From NCBI GenBank assembly GCA_041661965.1, contig JBAZTH010000002.1, forward strand, positions 372,001-436,000: a DNA stretch of 64,000 bases, in the 5' to 3' direction. The position numbers were made by a program, and so were the translations under genes. Origin of the DNA: Candidatus Margulisiibacteriota bacterium. GTDB lineage: Bacteria > Margulisbacteria > WOR-1 > O2-12-FULL-45-9 > XYB2-FULL-48-7. The notes beneath the pieces are model-generated. The model was given only the letters and a program-made list of their open reading frames with translations, was not told the origin of the DNA and searched no databases. The first letter of the stretch is position 1, and each line of letters opens with the position of its first letter. Positions 33,014 through 41,948 of the stretch are shown here, piece by piece.

Positions 33014-34138
33014 TTAGGCGTCGTCATGGACAAGAGAATTATAGAGAGTCTCAATATTTTTTGCAACCGCCGGTGCGGCAAACCGTTCCAGCGCGTCGGC
33101 TTGGGCGGCCCGGCCCATTTTTTCGCGGAGCGCTGGATCGCCGACCAGACGGTTAACATGTTCGGTGAAATTGGCCAAATTGCGGGGGACCAGATAACCG
33201 TCGATGCCGTTGCGGACCGACCCGGTCAGGGCGCCGGCATATAGGGCGACGACCGGCAGGGCCGAAGCCTTGGCTTCTGCGATCACCATCCCTTGAGTTT
33301 CGGTCAGAGACGAGAAAAGAAAAATATCTCCCAGGCAGTAATGGGACAAGATACCGGGGTAAGAGACTTCGGAAACAAAAATAATGTTCTTGTCCCGTTT
33401 GTGCCGCTGCTGGAGCTCTTTATCGAGCGGGCCATTACCCACGATCGCCAGATAGACGTTTTGGCGCTTTAAGTGTTCAAACGCTTTGAAAAGAAAGGCC
33501 AGGTTCTTTTCTCTGGAAACCCGGCCGGCATAAAGCAAGACGATCGCGTCCTGGGGAATGCCGTAGCGCAGGCGGAGTTCGCGGCGGGTCTCGGCCAAAG
33601 AATCGGGGAGCTGGTCCGTTTCTACTCCGGAAGGAATAACCTCGATCCTTTTATTGACCCCGAGCCGCCTTAAATAACGGCGGGCGACTTCGGAAGGGGC
33701 GATCACAGCCTCTGCCCCATTGGCGTACTGGCTGATATAAGCAGCGATCCCCATTTTGGCCAGGGCCTTAGGGACGAAGCGGGCGTAATGGGTGTAGCGG
33801 GTAAAAAAAGTATGGAACGAGTAAACCAGCGGAATCTTATTGCGGCGAGCAATGAGCCGGGCGAGCAGTCCGGCCTGAAAAGGCGACTGGCTGTGGATAA
33901 TGTCGACTTTCGGCATATTCCTGACAACCGGAATTGCCAGCCGGAACTTGGGATATCCCCCGGCGATCGAAGGAAAACGGATAATATCCGGGTCAGTGTC
34001 GAGGTGACCGGGATAAGACGGCGCTAAAATGTAGACGCGATGTCCGCGCAAGCGCAGGTTCTTGGCCAGGATCTCGGCCGAGTTAGTTACCCCGGAAATA
34101 TAAGGCTTATAAGAATCGGCGAAAAAAGCGATGTTCAT
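33014..34138 (-). CDS. family 4 glycosyltransferase
   Basis: From ATG 34138 the protein has 374 residues and the GT-B fold of GT4 enzymes: FFADSYKPYISGVTNS at the N-terminus, VIPSGVETD as the linker, LLYAGRVSREKNLAFL for the donor phosphate, and SLTETQGMVIAEAKASALPVV with the EX7E motif. The N-terminus resembles diacylglycerol glucosyltransferases, so a glycolipid acceptor is possible. It starts 14 bases upstream of the outer-membrane protein gene, so both may form an operon. Confidence 0.85.
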   Translation of the reverse strand: MNIAFFADSYKPYISGVTNSAEILAKNLRLRGHRVYILAPSYPGHLDTDPDIIRFPSIAGGYPKFRLAIPVVRNMPKVDIIHSQSPFQAGLLARLIARRNKIPLVYSFHTFFTRYTHYARFVPKALAKMGIAAYISQYANGAEAVIAPSEVARRYLRRLGVNKRIEVIPSGVETDQLPDSLAETRRELRLRYGIPQDAIVLLYAGRVSREKNLAFLFKAFEHLKRQNVYLAIVGNGPLDKELQQRHKRDKNIIFVSEVSYPGILSHYCLGDIFLFSSLTETQGMVIAEAKASALPVVALYAGALTGSVRNGIDGYLVPRNLANFTEHVNRLVGDPALREKMGRAAQADALERFAAPAVAKNIETLYNSLVHDDA

Positions 34139-34293
34139 TATTTTGATAAACCAACCTTTTAAAAACACGTAACCCAAAGGGAATCGCTACATATAATTGA
34201 TCTAGCTAATTCAAGCTAATTAATCCGCTTGAAATATCAAGTAATTATGCAAAATATAGCAACGCAAGGAGCTTAAAAATGAGGGAATTGTTG
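34139..34293 (-). other. AT-rich junction between defence insert and glycosyltransferase
   Basis: About 155 AT-rich bases. AGCTAATT occurs twice within 20 bases (near 34204 and 34214), and CTTGAAATATCAAG is a short palindrome. I see no transposase, tRNA or clear terminator. It may hold the glycosyltransferase promoter and the downstream edge of the insert. Confidence 0.35.
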
Positions 34294-35907
34294 CTAATTA
34301 AGCTGCCAATAACCGCCACGCTTTGGTCCAACATGAATAATCTTTTTTGTTTTTCTTAATTCTTGTAAAATATTTGAGATGTCCTTAGCCTTCAATCCAG
34401 TAAATGCATCGGAAAAATCCTTGGGGTAGCCCTTTTTATGTTTTTTCAGATGCGCCAGTATTAATGCCTTCTTTTCTTCTCTTGGTAATCCGGCCAAAGC
34501 GGTATGGCGGCCAATTTTGCCCTCATGCCGATAATATTCATGAGAAAGGATATACCTAGCCCCACGAGTTCGCCCAATTTGATCAATTAATCCAAGTTTA
34601 ATAAATCTTTCTTTGAATACAACTTGGGCGACTTGTTGATTCTCTCTTATCCTTTCTAACTCGAGAAGTTCATCAAAAGAAAATCTTATTTGTTTTTCAT
34701 TCGCAATATGTTCAAGGAAGCGAATGAAGTTGATGTCTTTGACAACGGCTGGGATATCAAGGACAACGGAAAAGGAATCGCTTCGAGAAAGATTGGGCGT
34801 TCCCTTGCCGTCACGAATTGTTTTTTCAAAGATAATATCAAGGCCTTGTCCAGATCTCTCAATTAAGCCAGCCTTTTCAAAGGTTTCAGCAAGTCGTTGA
34901 TTTCTCCACGCGCTTTTATTGATGGCATTTGTTGGCGTAATTCCTGGCATGAACCCGCCAGGGCTAATGATAGAAAAAGCGTTAGGAGACGCAAGGATAA
35001 AAATGGAATGTCCTTTCATTGTGTAATCACGGTGTGCTACGGCATTAAGAATGGCTTCCCTGATACTGTCTCGATCGAAAGAGAGGATGTCGTTTTGAAT
35101 AAACCCTTCTTTATAAGGCGTTCGTAGGTTCCTTTTGTCAATCTCTTCCCAAATAACATCAAACAGGCCAATAAACGGTCCGCGCCAATTTTCACGAAAA
35201 TCAAAAGAAGTTTTGTCTGGGACTTGTCTCCATTCAAAAATTATTTCGGAGGAAGGCAAGAAGGCATCGAGAGCTTGGCTTTTGCCGAGCAATACTAAAG
35301 CGGCAAAAGTTACATTTTTATCGGAGATTAGTTTCAAATCTGTAAGAAATTGTTCAGGGGAACGCTTAAGATAATTTGAAGACTTTGATTTAGTCGCGCA
35401 CAAGGACTGAAGGCGGGTAATCGCAGATAAGTCCAAGTCTTTAAAGGAAAGCCCCGGAACAAATTGAGAAGAGAAATCCGGGTCGGTTTCATTTAGTATG
35501 TTTTTTGTGGTCGCATCATCCATTTCGGAAAGCGATTCCCCAAGGCGCATGGGAAACTTATAATGACCGTTCGATTTTATTCTGCTGCCTTTAGGCCTGG
35601 ATGGAACATGAAAAACAAGAACCCGGCCTTTCGGGTGCTGAAGCTCCTCAACATCAATTCTAATTTTTAATGAAGTATATAGCTCATGCGAGAGCTTCTG
35701 GTAAGTCCCAGAAAAAGCGGCCGTTCCTTTTATTTCCCCATTATTTGATATGCCCAATATAAGTTTCCCGCCGCCTTCGTTTGCAAGCGCGGCACAGTAG
35801 TCCGGCAAATCATTTTTTTTATCAAAACTATTACTAGCTGTTTTAAATTCGAGGTTTAAACCTTCCGGCCTTCTAAGCCAACGGCCTAGTTCTTCAAAAG
35901 TTGTCAT
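34294..35907 (-). CDS. AlbA_2/Schlafen-like ATP-binding protein
   Basis: A 537-residue protein. Residues 15-130 form an AlbA_2 (Schlafen-type) domain with LNLEFKTASNS and ALANEGGGKLILGIS. Around 265-380 is a HATPase_c_4-type GHKL region with REAILNAVAHRDYTMKG, ISPGGFMPG and ERSGQGLDIIF. The C-terminus has winged-helix-like segments. Related proteins are called RecG-like transcriptional regulators and are common in defence islands. It overlaps the type IIG gene by 4 bases and is translated after it. Base composition is AT-richer than the neighbours. Confidence 0.82.
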   Translation of the reverse strand: MTTFEELGRWLRRPEGLNLEFKTASNSFDKKNDLPDYCAALANEGGGKLILGISNNGEIKGTAAFSGTYQKLSHELYTSLKIRIDVEELQHPKGRVLVFHVPSRPKGSRIKSNGHYKFPMRLGESLSEMDDATTKNILNETDPDFSSQFVPGLSFKDLDLSAITRLQSLCATKSKSSNYLKRSPEQFLTDLKLISDKNVTFAALVLLGKSQALDAFLPSSEIIFEWRQVPDKTSFDFRENWRGPFIGLFDVIWEEIDKRNLRTPYKEGFIQNDILSFDRDSIREAILNAVAHRDYTMKGHSIFILASPNAFSIISPGGFMPGITPTNAINKSAWRNQRLAETFEKAGLIERSGQGLDIIFEKTIRDGKGTPNLSRSDSFSVVLDIPAVVKDINFIRFLEHIANEKQIRFSFDELLELERIRENQQVAQVVFKERFIKLGLIDQIGRTRGARYILSHEYYRHEGKIGRHTALAGLPREEKKALILAHLKKHKKGYPKDFSDAFTGLKAKDISNILQELRKTKKIIHVGPKRGGYWQLN

Positions 35908-38618
35908 TTCTCCCCCTCCACTGTCTTGATCTCCTCCTCCGTCAGCCCATATAGCTTATATACCTCGGCGTCGATTTGCTTGTCTGTTTTGGTGATTTCT
36001 TCTTTAAGCTGGAGACATTTATTGGAGTTTTCGGGCGTTTTTAATCGCTCCTTATAAAGTCCAAGCAACCTTCTTACGAGTGAGGCCAAGGCTTTTTGTC
36101 CTTCGGCGCTTTCTAAGGCCCTAATTGGCAATTTGTCCAGGTTAATTTTTTTGATTTCAGCAAACAATCGCTTATTTTCAGGAACCAAGGATTGATAAAC
36201 AAATTTCAATAAAGATGAGTTTAAAATGCCTAGCAAATATTCATAGCAGTATTTATGGTTGATAATTTCAATGTTATAAATATTATTCAGATTATAATAC
36301 TTATCATTATCAATTACCGCCCTAATAACGTCAGAGGTCTGCCTTAAAATAATCTTATCGCGCTCAAAGGGAGCGGTAGGCCTTGGTTCCGCAAGCCAGT
36401 CCCCGTATTTGATGAAACGATCTTCCCGAGGGGCAATAACGTATCTATTAATGTCTTTACCCATTAAATACTGCCTATAGCTATTATCGAGTTTTACACA
36501 ATTATCAAAAGGCCGATCTTCAACTGTTTTTTTATCCTGTTTTGGCTTGCCTTTCCCTGCTTGATAGGGCTTAATACCTAAAATGCAGGTAGCGAGAGCT
36601 TTTAATGGAACAGAAACCTTTTGGATCTTGTCTAAAAGGGCGGCATTTCCTGCGAGAGAAATCTCTAGGCGGGGATTTTTCAAAAAATCAGACTGAGGGA
36701 CAGAGCCATATTCAACATAATTAAAACCACTTTCACTATTAACTATGGCATACTTAACGATGTTGTTGGCTAAAGAAGAATTATTTGGCCGTTTTTCAAA
36801 TATAAAAACACAAGTATCTCCGATTTCAGCGGCCCCAAAAACCCTATGCTTAAGAATTAGCACCTCTAAGAGATTGAAGTTGTCAAAAATCAACTTACGA
36901 AGGTGATAAAAATAATGTTGGGAAAGAAATACAGCAGGGGTAATAAACCCTAGGCGACCCCCCTTACGCAAAAGAGTGGCGGCCCTTTCAATAAAAAGAG
37001 AAAAACTGTTTACCTGATATTCAAAGGATTTATAATTAGATTTAAAATATTCTTTGTCCTCTTCTGCTCCAAACAGAGAAATATACGGCGGATTCCCAAT
37101 AATTACATCAAATCCCCCTTGCTTGAAAACATCTGGGAACTGTTCTTCCCAGTTAAAGGGCTTCTTGTCGTGCCAGTTGACGCCGAAATGTTTTTTGAGC
37201 TCTTCCGGTGTTCCGGATATTAACGAATTGCCGCATTTGATATTTGAAGAGATGTTTGGTAGGGTCCGCCTTTCTGCTAAAGCGCGGAGCATGAGGTTAA
37301 GTTGGGCGATCTCGACCGCTTTTTCGTCAAGGTCGACCCCATAAATATTATTTTGCAGGGCCTTCACCCGACGGTTATAAGGCATATTCTTAAATTCAGT
37401 GGTTTGCTCATAATATTTGTCCATAACATCAAGCGCCTTAATAAGAAAAGAGCCGGAGCCGCAGGCAGGGTCCAATATTTTAATCAGACCGGCCTTTTCG
37501 GGGGGCATTTCGGCCAGTAATTTCCCCAGAGTGTTTTCGACGATGTAATCGACGATATATTTGGGGGTATAATATATTCCTTGTTCTTTGCGATGCGGCT
37601 TCCCTTCGACCAGCTTCCCTCGTTTTAGAATATGGCCGAGATACTGCTCGTAAATACCGCCCAGGACGTCGGCGGGGATACTCTTAAAATCATAATGGAT
37701 CTTTTCTTGGCCATTGTAATAAAGTCCGTTGATGATGGAGTTAATCGTCCCATTAAAAAGATTGACCTTTTCACACGGGTGGCCGGGAGCGAATAGGCTG
37801 GTATCATAAAAATGATAATACTCAAAAATGGCCACGACCTTATCGTACAGTTCGCCTTTTTTGTCTTTTTCTTCCCAATCTCTTAACGCCGCGCGAAGCC
37901 GCTCGTTCTCGATTTTACGGTCCTCGCAGGAGCGGATGAAGATCAACCGATCGAGAATCTTTTGAACGACTTCTTCTTTTTCTTCGCCGGACAGAGTGAT
38001 CGTTTGATTTAACTTGTTTAGGTCTTCTAATAGGGCTTTGCGCCAAGTAAGTAAGTCATCAAATATTGCCTCGTTAACCGGGCGTCGTTTGGCTTTTTTT
38101 CCATATTGTTCCGCTTTCTTCCCGAGTAAGCCGGTTTCGAGGCTTTCTTTAGATAACAACCAGAGATCGTCAAACCGCTCCAGGTATTCAGTGTACTTTA
38201 AGTCAATGAACAGGTTTTTGGAAATATATGGCTCGCGCCATTCGGCATTGAAGATCTTTACTCCTTCAAAATCGGAAAGTACGGCCCAAGTAACGCTTTT
38301 GTACCAGGCGTAATCAATGGTTTGCTCCGCCCAGCGCTCTTCTTCCAGGTCAACGGAGATTTGCTTGGCTTCAAGATAGAACTTTGTAATACCGTTTAGC
38401 TTGAAAGCGTAGTCAACGATGCCGTTGGAGACGTTTTCTTCCTCGGCAACTTCATAGCTGTTTCTAATGTCCCAGCCAAGAGCTTCAAAAAGGGGCATAA
38501 TAAAATCTTTGCGGGTGTTAGCTTCGTTGAAATCTTTAAGCTTCCCTGCTTTAGCAATTAATTCATACTTTTCAATTAAAGCGGCAATCTTCTTTTTTGC
38601 CTGTTCTTTTGTGCTCAT
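35904..38618 (-). CDS. type IIG restriction-modification enzyme
   Basis: A 904-residue single-chain enzyme. The N-terminus has a PD-(D/E)xK nuclease pattern (Asp69, then Glu83-Ala-Lys85 in YLEAK). A helical region leads to an N6-adenine methylase with QGIYYTP, motif I DPACGSGSF (383-391) and motif IV NPPY (509-512), matching Eco57I-type methylases. A TaqI-like specificity region follows (about 620-850). It would methylate and cut DNA at a short asymmetric site. A single chain with both activities needs no hsdS. AT-rich composition suggests recent acquisition. Confidence 0.88.
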   Translation of the reverse strand: MSTKEQAKKKIAALIEKYELIAKAGKLKDFNEANTRKDFIMPLFEALGWDIRNSYEVAEEENVSNGIVDYAFKLNGITKFYLEAKQISVDLEEERWAEQTIDYAWYKSVTWAVLSDFEGVKIFNAEWREPYISKNLFIDLKYTEYLERFDDLWLLSKESLETGLLGKKAEQYGKKAKRRPVNEAIFDDLLTWRKALLEDLNKLNQTITLSGEEKEEVVQKILDRLIFIRSCEDRKIENERLRAALRDWEEKDKKGELYDKVVAIFEYYHFYDTSLFAPGHPCEKVNLFNGTINSIINGLYYNGQEKIHYDFKSIPADVLGGIYEQYLGHILKRGKLVEGKPHRKEQGIYYTPKYIVDYIVENTLGKLLAEMPPEKAGLIKILDPACGSGSFLIKALDVMDKYYEQTTEFKNMPYNRRVKALQNNIYGVDLDEKAVEIAQLNLMLRALAERRTLPNISSNIKCGNSLISGTPEELKKHFGVNWHDKKPFNWEEQFPDVFKQGGFDVIIGNPPYISLFGAEEDKEYFKSNYKSFEYQVNSFSLFIERAATLLRKGGRLGFITPAVFLSQHYFYHLRKLIFDNFNLLEVLILKHRVFGAAEIGDTCVFIFEKRPNNSSLANNIVKYAIVNSESGFNYVEYGSVPQSDFLKNPRLEISLAGNAALLDKIQKVSVPLKALATCILGIKPYQAGKGKPKQDKKTVEDRPFDNCVKLDNSYRQYLMGKDINRYVIAPREDRFIKYGDWLAEPRPTAPFERDKIILRQTSDVIRAVIDNDKYYNLNNIYNIEIINHKYCYEYLLGILNSSLLKFVYQSLVPENKRLFAEIKKINLDKLPIRALESAEGQKALASLVRRLLGLYKERLKTPENSNKCLQLKEEITKTDKQIDAEVYKLYGLTEEEIKTVEGEK

Positions 38619-38624
38619 AACGTG

Positions 38625-38653
38625 ATTTTACCGTTAATAACAGAGGAAAACAA
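38625..38653 (-). promoter_or_regulatory. promoter of the restriction-modification operon
   Basis: On the minus strand TTGTTT (38648-38653), 17-bp spacer, TAAAAT (38625-38630), then 6 nt to ATG 38618. It predicts a leaderless transcript, like maf and gcvT. Confidence 0.55.
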
Positions 38654-38659
38654 GAATAA

Positions 38660-38724
38660 CCGCGACGTTTAGTCGCGGGGTATGCCTTTCGTAGGAAACT
38701 GCGGCGATGTTGCCGCAGGTTTCC
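38660..38724 (-). terminator. tandem hairpins after lpxD, edge of defence insert
   Basis: Two strong hairpins lie between lpxD and the insert: GGAAACTGCGGC pairs with GCCGCA-G-GTTTCC (38694-38724, one-base bulge, 6-nt loop), and CCGCGAC pairs with GTCGCGG (38660-38678, 5-nt loop). Downstream on the minus strand the second is followed by a T-rich tail, so termination of lpxD is plausible. REP-like or mobile-element origin cannot be excluded. Confidence 0.55.
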
Positions 38725-38731
38725 GAAGGGG

Positions 38732-39652
38732 TTACTTCCCGCTCTTTTTGGTCAGACGTTTCAGGGTGGCCTGGAATTTTAATTGTTCTTTGTTGTCGTA
38801 AGCTGGGAAGCCGGAAACGACGGAGTCGGCCGGGATATCTTTGGTAACGCCTGACCTGGCCATAACGATGGTGTTGTCGCCGACGGTAATATGTCCGTTG
38901 AATCCGGACATGCCGCCGACCTGCACGTGCCTGCCGAAGGTGACCGAACCAGCAAAGCCGACCAGAGCGGTAATGGCGCACGACTCCCCGATCCGGCAAT
39001 TGTGGGCGATATGGGTGAGGCAGTCGATCTTGGTCCCCCGGCCGATGCGCGTCGCGCCGATCGTCCCGCGGGCGACGCAGACATTGGCGTAGATCTCGAC
39101 GTTGTCCTCAATGATTACTGTTCCGACTTGGGGGATCTTGACGTGTTGCTCGTTTTCCCAGGAAAAACCGAAACCGTCGACGCCGATCCTGGCGCCGGCG
39201 TGGATGATGACGTTAGCGCCGATAACAACTCGGTCGTAGATCGTGACATTGGAGTGAATGATCGTATTCTCTCCAATCTGGCAATCTTCCCCGATGCAAG
39301 AGAAATGGCCGACTGAAACGTTCTTCCCCAACTGGGCGCTTTTGGCGATGGCCGCTTTATCGGAAATAGTGCCGGGCTGGCTTGGCGCAATGAAGCCAGA
39401 TAAGATTTTTGCCATGGCCAGTCGCGGATTTTTAACCTGCAGATAGGCTTTACCTTGAGTGTTGGCTGGGGCCTTGGTGGCGACGACGGCGGAGGCGGAG
39501 GATGAAAAGGCCGGGATGAGATTCTTGTCTTCTAGAACAAAAACGAGATCCCCAACCCCGGCCTCTTCGATAGTCGAAACTTTATTGATCTCTTGGTCAG
39601 CGTTACCGTTGACTGTGCCGGAAACAAGTTCGGCTAGTCTTGCGAGTTTCAC
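38732..39652 (-). CDS. lpxD: UDP-3-O-(3-hydroxyacyl)glucosamine N-acyltransferase
   Basis: A 306-residue LpxD: an N-terminal uridine-binding domain, then a left-handed beta-helix of hexapeptide repeats (HFSCIGEDCQIGENTIIHSN), the catalytic-His segment HIAHNCRIGES, and a short C-terminal helix. It adds the second acyl chain in lipid A synthesis after LpxC. It is far from the main lpx operon at 8-11 kb. The start overlaps ompH by 4 bases. Confidence 0.93.
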   Translation of the reverse strand: MKLARLAELVSGTVNGNADQEINKVSTIEEAGVGDLVFVLEDKNLIPAFSSSASAVVATKAPANTQGKAYLQVKNPRLAMAKILSGFIAPSQPGTISDKAAIAKSAQLGKNVSVGHFSCIGEDCQIGENTIIHSNVTIYDRVVIGANVIIHAGARIGVDGFGFSWENEQHVKIPQVGTVIIEDNVEIYANVCVARGTIGATRIGRGTKIDCLTHIAHNCRIGESCAITALVGFAGSVTFGRHVQVGGMSGFNGHITVGDNTIVMARSGVTKDIPADSVVSGFPAYDNKEQLKFQATLKRLTKKSGK

Positions 39653-40107
39653 TTTCCTTTATTCAGCTCGGTGATGACCATGTCGGTCAGGTCCATTCCG
39701 CCGATGATCAGTACCTGTTTGTCGAGAACGACTTCAACCCCAACCTTTTTGGCCACTTTTTTGACCGATTCCAGAATGGCGGCCTGAATCCTCCCGGTCA
39801 ATTCCTGATTCTTTTTGATCAGCGAATCACGCTTGGGGGCCAGCTTTTCTTCGAGCTCTTTCTTCATCTTTTCGAGCTCTTCTTGTTTCTTGCCGTTTTT
39901 CTCGGCTTCCTGTAGTTTTTTCTGGCTGTCTTCGAATTCTTTTTTGAAGTTTTCTTCGTCCTTTGACAGATCCTTTTGGGCTTTGTCGGTCTCTTTGTAT
40001 TCCTTGAAGACCTTTTGGACGTCAATATAGCCGACGGAATCCATGGCCGCGTGAGAGACGCCGGCCAGGAAAACTGCCGCTAGTGCGATTAATAATAGCT
40101 TTTTCAC
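39649..40107 (-). CDS. OmpH/Skp family periplasmic chaperone
   Basis: A 152-residue protein with a signal peptide (MKKLLLIALAAVFLAGVSHA), then VGYIDVQKVFKEYKE, a long charged helical hairpin, and a C-terminal strand ending KQVLIIGGMDLTD. This is the Skp/OmpH pattern: a trimeric chaperone holding outer-membrane proteins in the periplasm. It precedes lpxD as in many diderms, but bamA is absent and mnmG is upstream instead. Confidence 0.85.
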   Translation of the reverse strand: MKKLLLIALAAVFLAGVSHAAMDSVGYIDVQKVFKEYKETDKAQKDLSKDEENFKKEFEDSQKKLQEAEKNGKKQEELEKMKKELEEKLAPKRDSLIKKNQELTGRIQAAILESVKKVAKKVGVEVVLDKQVLIIGGMDLTDMVITELNKGK

Positions 40108-41909
40108 GATGTCACCTCCTCTTGTCCAGCGACCGATTTTAACATGGTGATTTTGCTTTGTCTACTGCAGGTTTGCAGCCAAATAAGGAGGACGGCGATG
40201 TCGGCCGGCGAGACCCCGGCGATCCGCGACGCCTGGCCGATCGAGGTTGGGCGAATGGCGGTCAACTTAGCCCGAGCTTCAGTGGAAAGCCCTTTTAATA
40301 TTTGATAATCGAACGATGAGGGGAGCCGCTTATCTTCCAGTTTCTTAAAGCGGGCGATCTGCTCCAGCTGCCGTGCGATATACCCCTGATATTTTTGGGC
40401 GATCTCGATCTGTTCCCTGGTTTCCCGGGAAATCGCTTCCTTGGCCAGGACGGCGGCTTTCTTTTTAAGAAAGGCCTGATATCGGGATTCAGAAATAAGC
40501 CCAACCCGATAGCCTTTTTCCGTGAGGCGGAGGTCGGCGTTGTCTTGGCGGAGGAGCAGCCGGTATTCGGAGCGGGAGGTCAGCATGCGATACGGCTCTA
40601 AGATCTCTTTGGTAATCAGGTCGTCGATCAGCGTGCCGATATAGCTATCGTCCCGACCAAGGATCAGAGGGGGGGCCCCTTTGGTCTTAAGGGCGGCATT
40701 GATTCCGGCGACCAACCCTTGGGCGGCCGCCTCTTCGTAGCCGGAAGTTCCGTTAATCTGCCCGGCGCAAAAGAGGCCGGAGATCGTTTTGGTTTCCAGG
40801 GTGTATTGAAGTTGGGAGGGGAGGACATAATCGTATTCTACGGCGTACCCAGGGCGGATCATCTCTACGCTTTCCAGTCCCGGCATGGTTCGGAGCATTG
40901 CCAGCTGAACATCTTCCGGCAGAGAGGTCGACATCCCCTGGGCGTACATTTCCAGCGTCGAACGACCGGTTGGCTCAATGAAGCACTGCTGACGGTCCTT
41001 TTCAGGGAAGCGGACAACCTTGTCTTCGATCGAGGGGCAGTAACGGGGGCCGACCCCTTTGATCTTTCCCTGGTAAAGGGGGGAGCGGTCAAGGTTGGCT
41101 CGAATTATCTCGTGTGTTCGTTCGTTGGTCCAGGTCAGATGGCAAGGGATTTGCGGCAGAGAAAAAGTTTCGTTTTCCGGTAAGCCGGACAGCCCATATT
41201 GCCGATATTCCCAAGTGAAGGAGAACTGTCGGGGTGGTTCATCCCCGGGTTGGACCGCCATTTTAGAAAAATCGATCGAACGGCGGTTAAGGCGGGCTGG
41301 CGTGCCAGTCTTAAGGCGACCTAACTTCAGGCCGGTCTTGGCTAGAGAGTCGGAAAGCTGGTTTGAAGGGCCTTCCCCCATTCGTCCGGCCTCTTGATGG
41401 CTCATCCCGACATGGATGACCCCTTTTAGAAATGTTCCGGTGGTGACGATCACGTTCGAGGCGCGATAAACAGGGCCAAGGACCGTTCGTACGCCTTCAA
41501 TTTGATCGTTGGCAATAAGGAGTTCGCTGACTTCCGCTTGTTTGATCTCCAGATTGGGCTGTTCTTCCAGAATTTTTTCCATCATCTGATGGTATTGCTG
41601 ACGGTCGGATTGGGCGCGCAAGGCGTGGACCGCTGGCCCTTTGTTGGTATTGAGAGTTTTCATTTGCAGAAAAGTTAGGTCGGCAGAAATTCCCATCTGG
41701 CCTCCCAAAGCGTCAACTTCGCGGACCAATTGTGACTTGGCCGGGCCGCCGATCGCCGGGTTGCAGGACATATAACCGATCGTATCGATGTTCATTGTTA
41801 AAAGGAGGGTGCGGCACCCAAGCCGAGCGGAAGCCAGGGCCGCTTCGATCCCGGCATGCCCGGCCCCGATGACGATAACCTCGAAAGATGTGCGATAAGT
41901 TGCTCTCAT
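40104..41909 (-). CDS. mnmG: tRNA uridine modification enzyme MnmG (GidA)
   Basis: A 601-residue flavoprotein with the FAD motif VIGAGHAGIEAAL, then SCNPAIGGPAKSQLVREVDALGG, TGTFLKGVIHVG and RLKTGTPARL. The C-terminal helical domain binds MnmE. Together with MnmE (15.7-17 kb) it modifies wobble uridine C5. It overlaps ompH by 4 bases, an unusual partner. Length is a little under the usual 620-630. Confidence 0.95.
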   Translation of the reverse strand: MRATYRTSFEVIVIGAGHAGIEAALASARLGCRTLLLTMNIDTIGYMSCNPAIGGPAKSQLVREVDALGGQMGISADLTFLQMKTLNTNKGPAVHALRAQSDRQQYHQMMEKILEEQPNLEIKQAEVSELLIANDQIEGVRTVLGPVYRASNVIVTTGTFLKGVIHVGMSHQEAGRMGEGPSNQLSDSLAKTGLKLGRLKTGTPARLNRRSIDFSKMAVQPGDEPPRQFSFTWEYRQYGLSGLPENETFSLPQIPCHLTWTNERTHEIIRANLDRSPLYQGKIKGVGPRYCPSIEDKVVRFPEKDRQQCFIEPTGRSTLEMYAQGMSTSLPEDVQLAMLRTMPGLESVEMIRPGYAVEYDYVLPSQLQYTLETKTISGLFCAGQINGTSGYEEAAAQGLVAGINAALKTKGAPPLILGRDDSYIGTLIDDLITKEILEPYRMLTSRSEYRLLLRQDNADLRLTEKGYRVGLISESRYQAFLKKKAAVLAKEAISRETREQIEIAQKYQGYIARQLEQIARFKKLEDKRLPSSFDYQILKGLSTEARAKLTAIRPTSIGQASRIAGVSPADIAVLLIWLQTCSRQSKITMLKSVAGQEEVTS

Positions 41910-41948
41910 GTTGATTAATCGGCTTTAAACAGGGGGGATTTCAAGGGA

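Noticed and set aside
33892..33900. DnaA box TGTGGATAA inside the glycosyltransferase gene
   Set aside because: Single box within coding sequence far from the origin; likely chance.
38634..38999. 121-codon Arg-rich frame over the lpxD end
   Set aside because: Overlaps lpxD in another frame and runs through the hairpins; no ribosome site.
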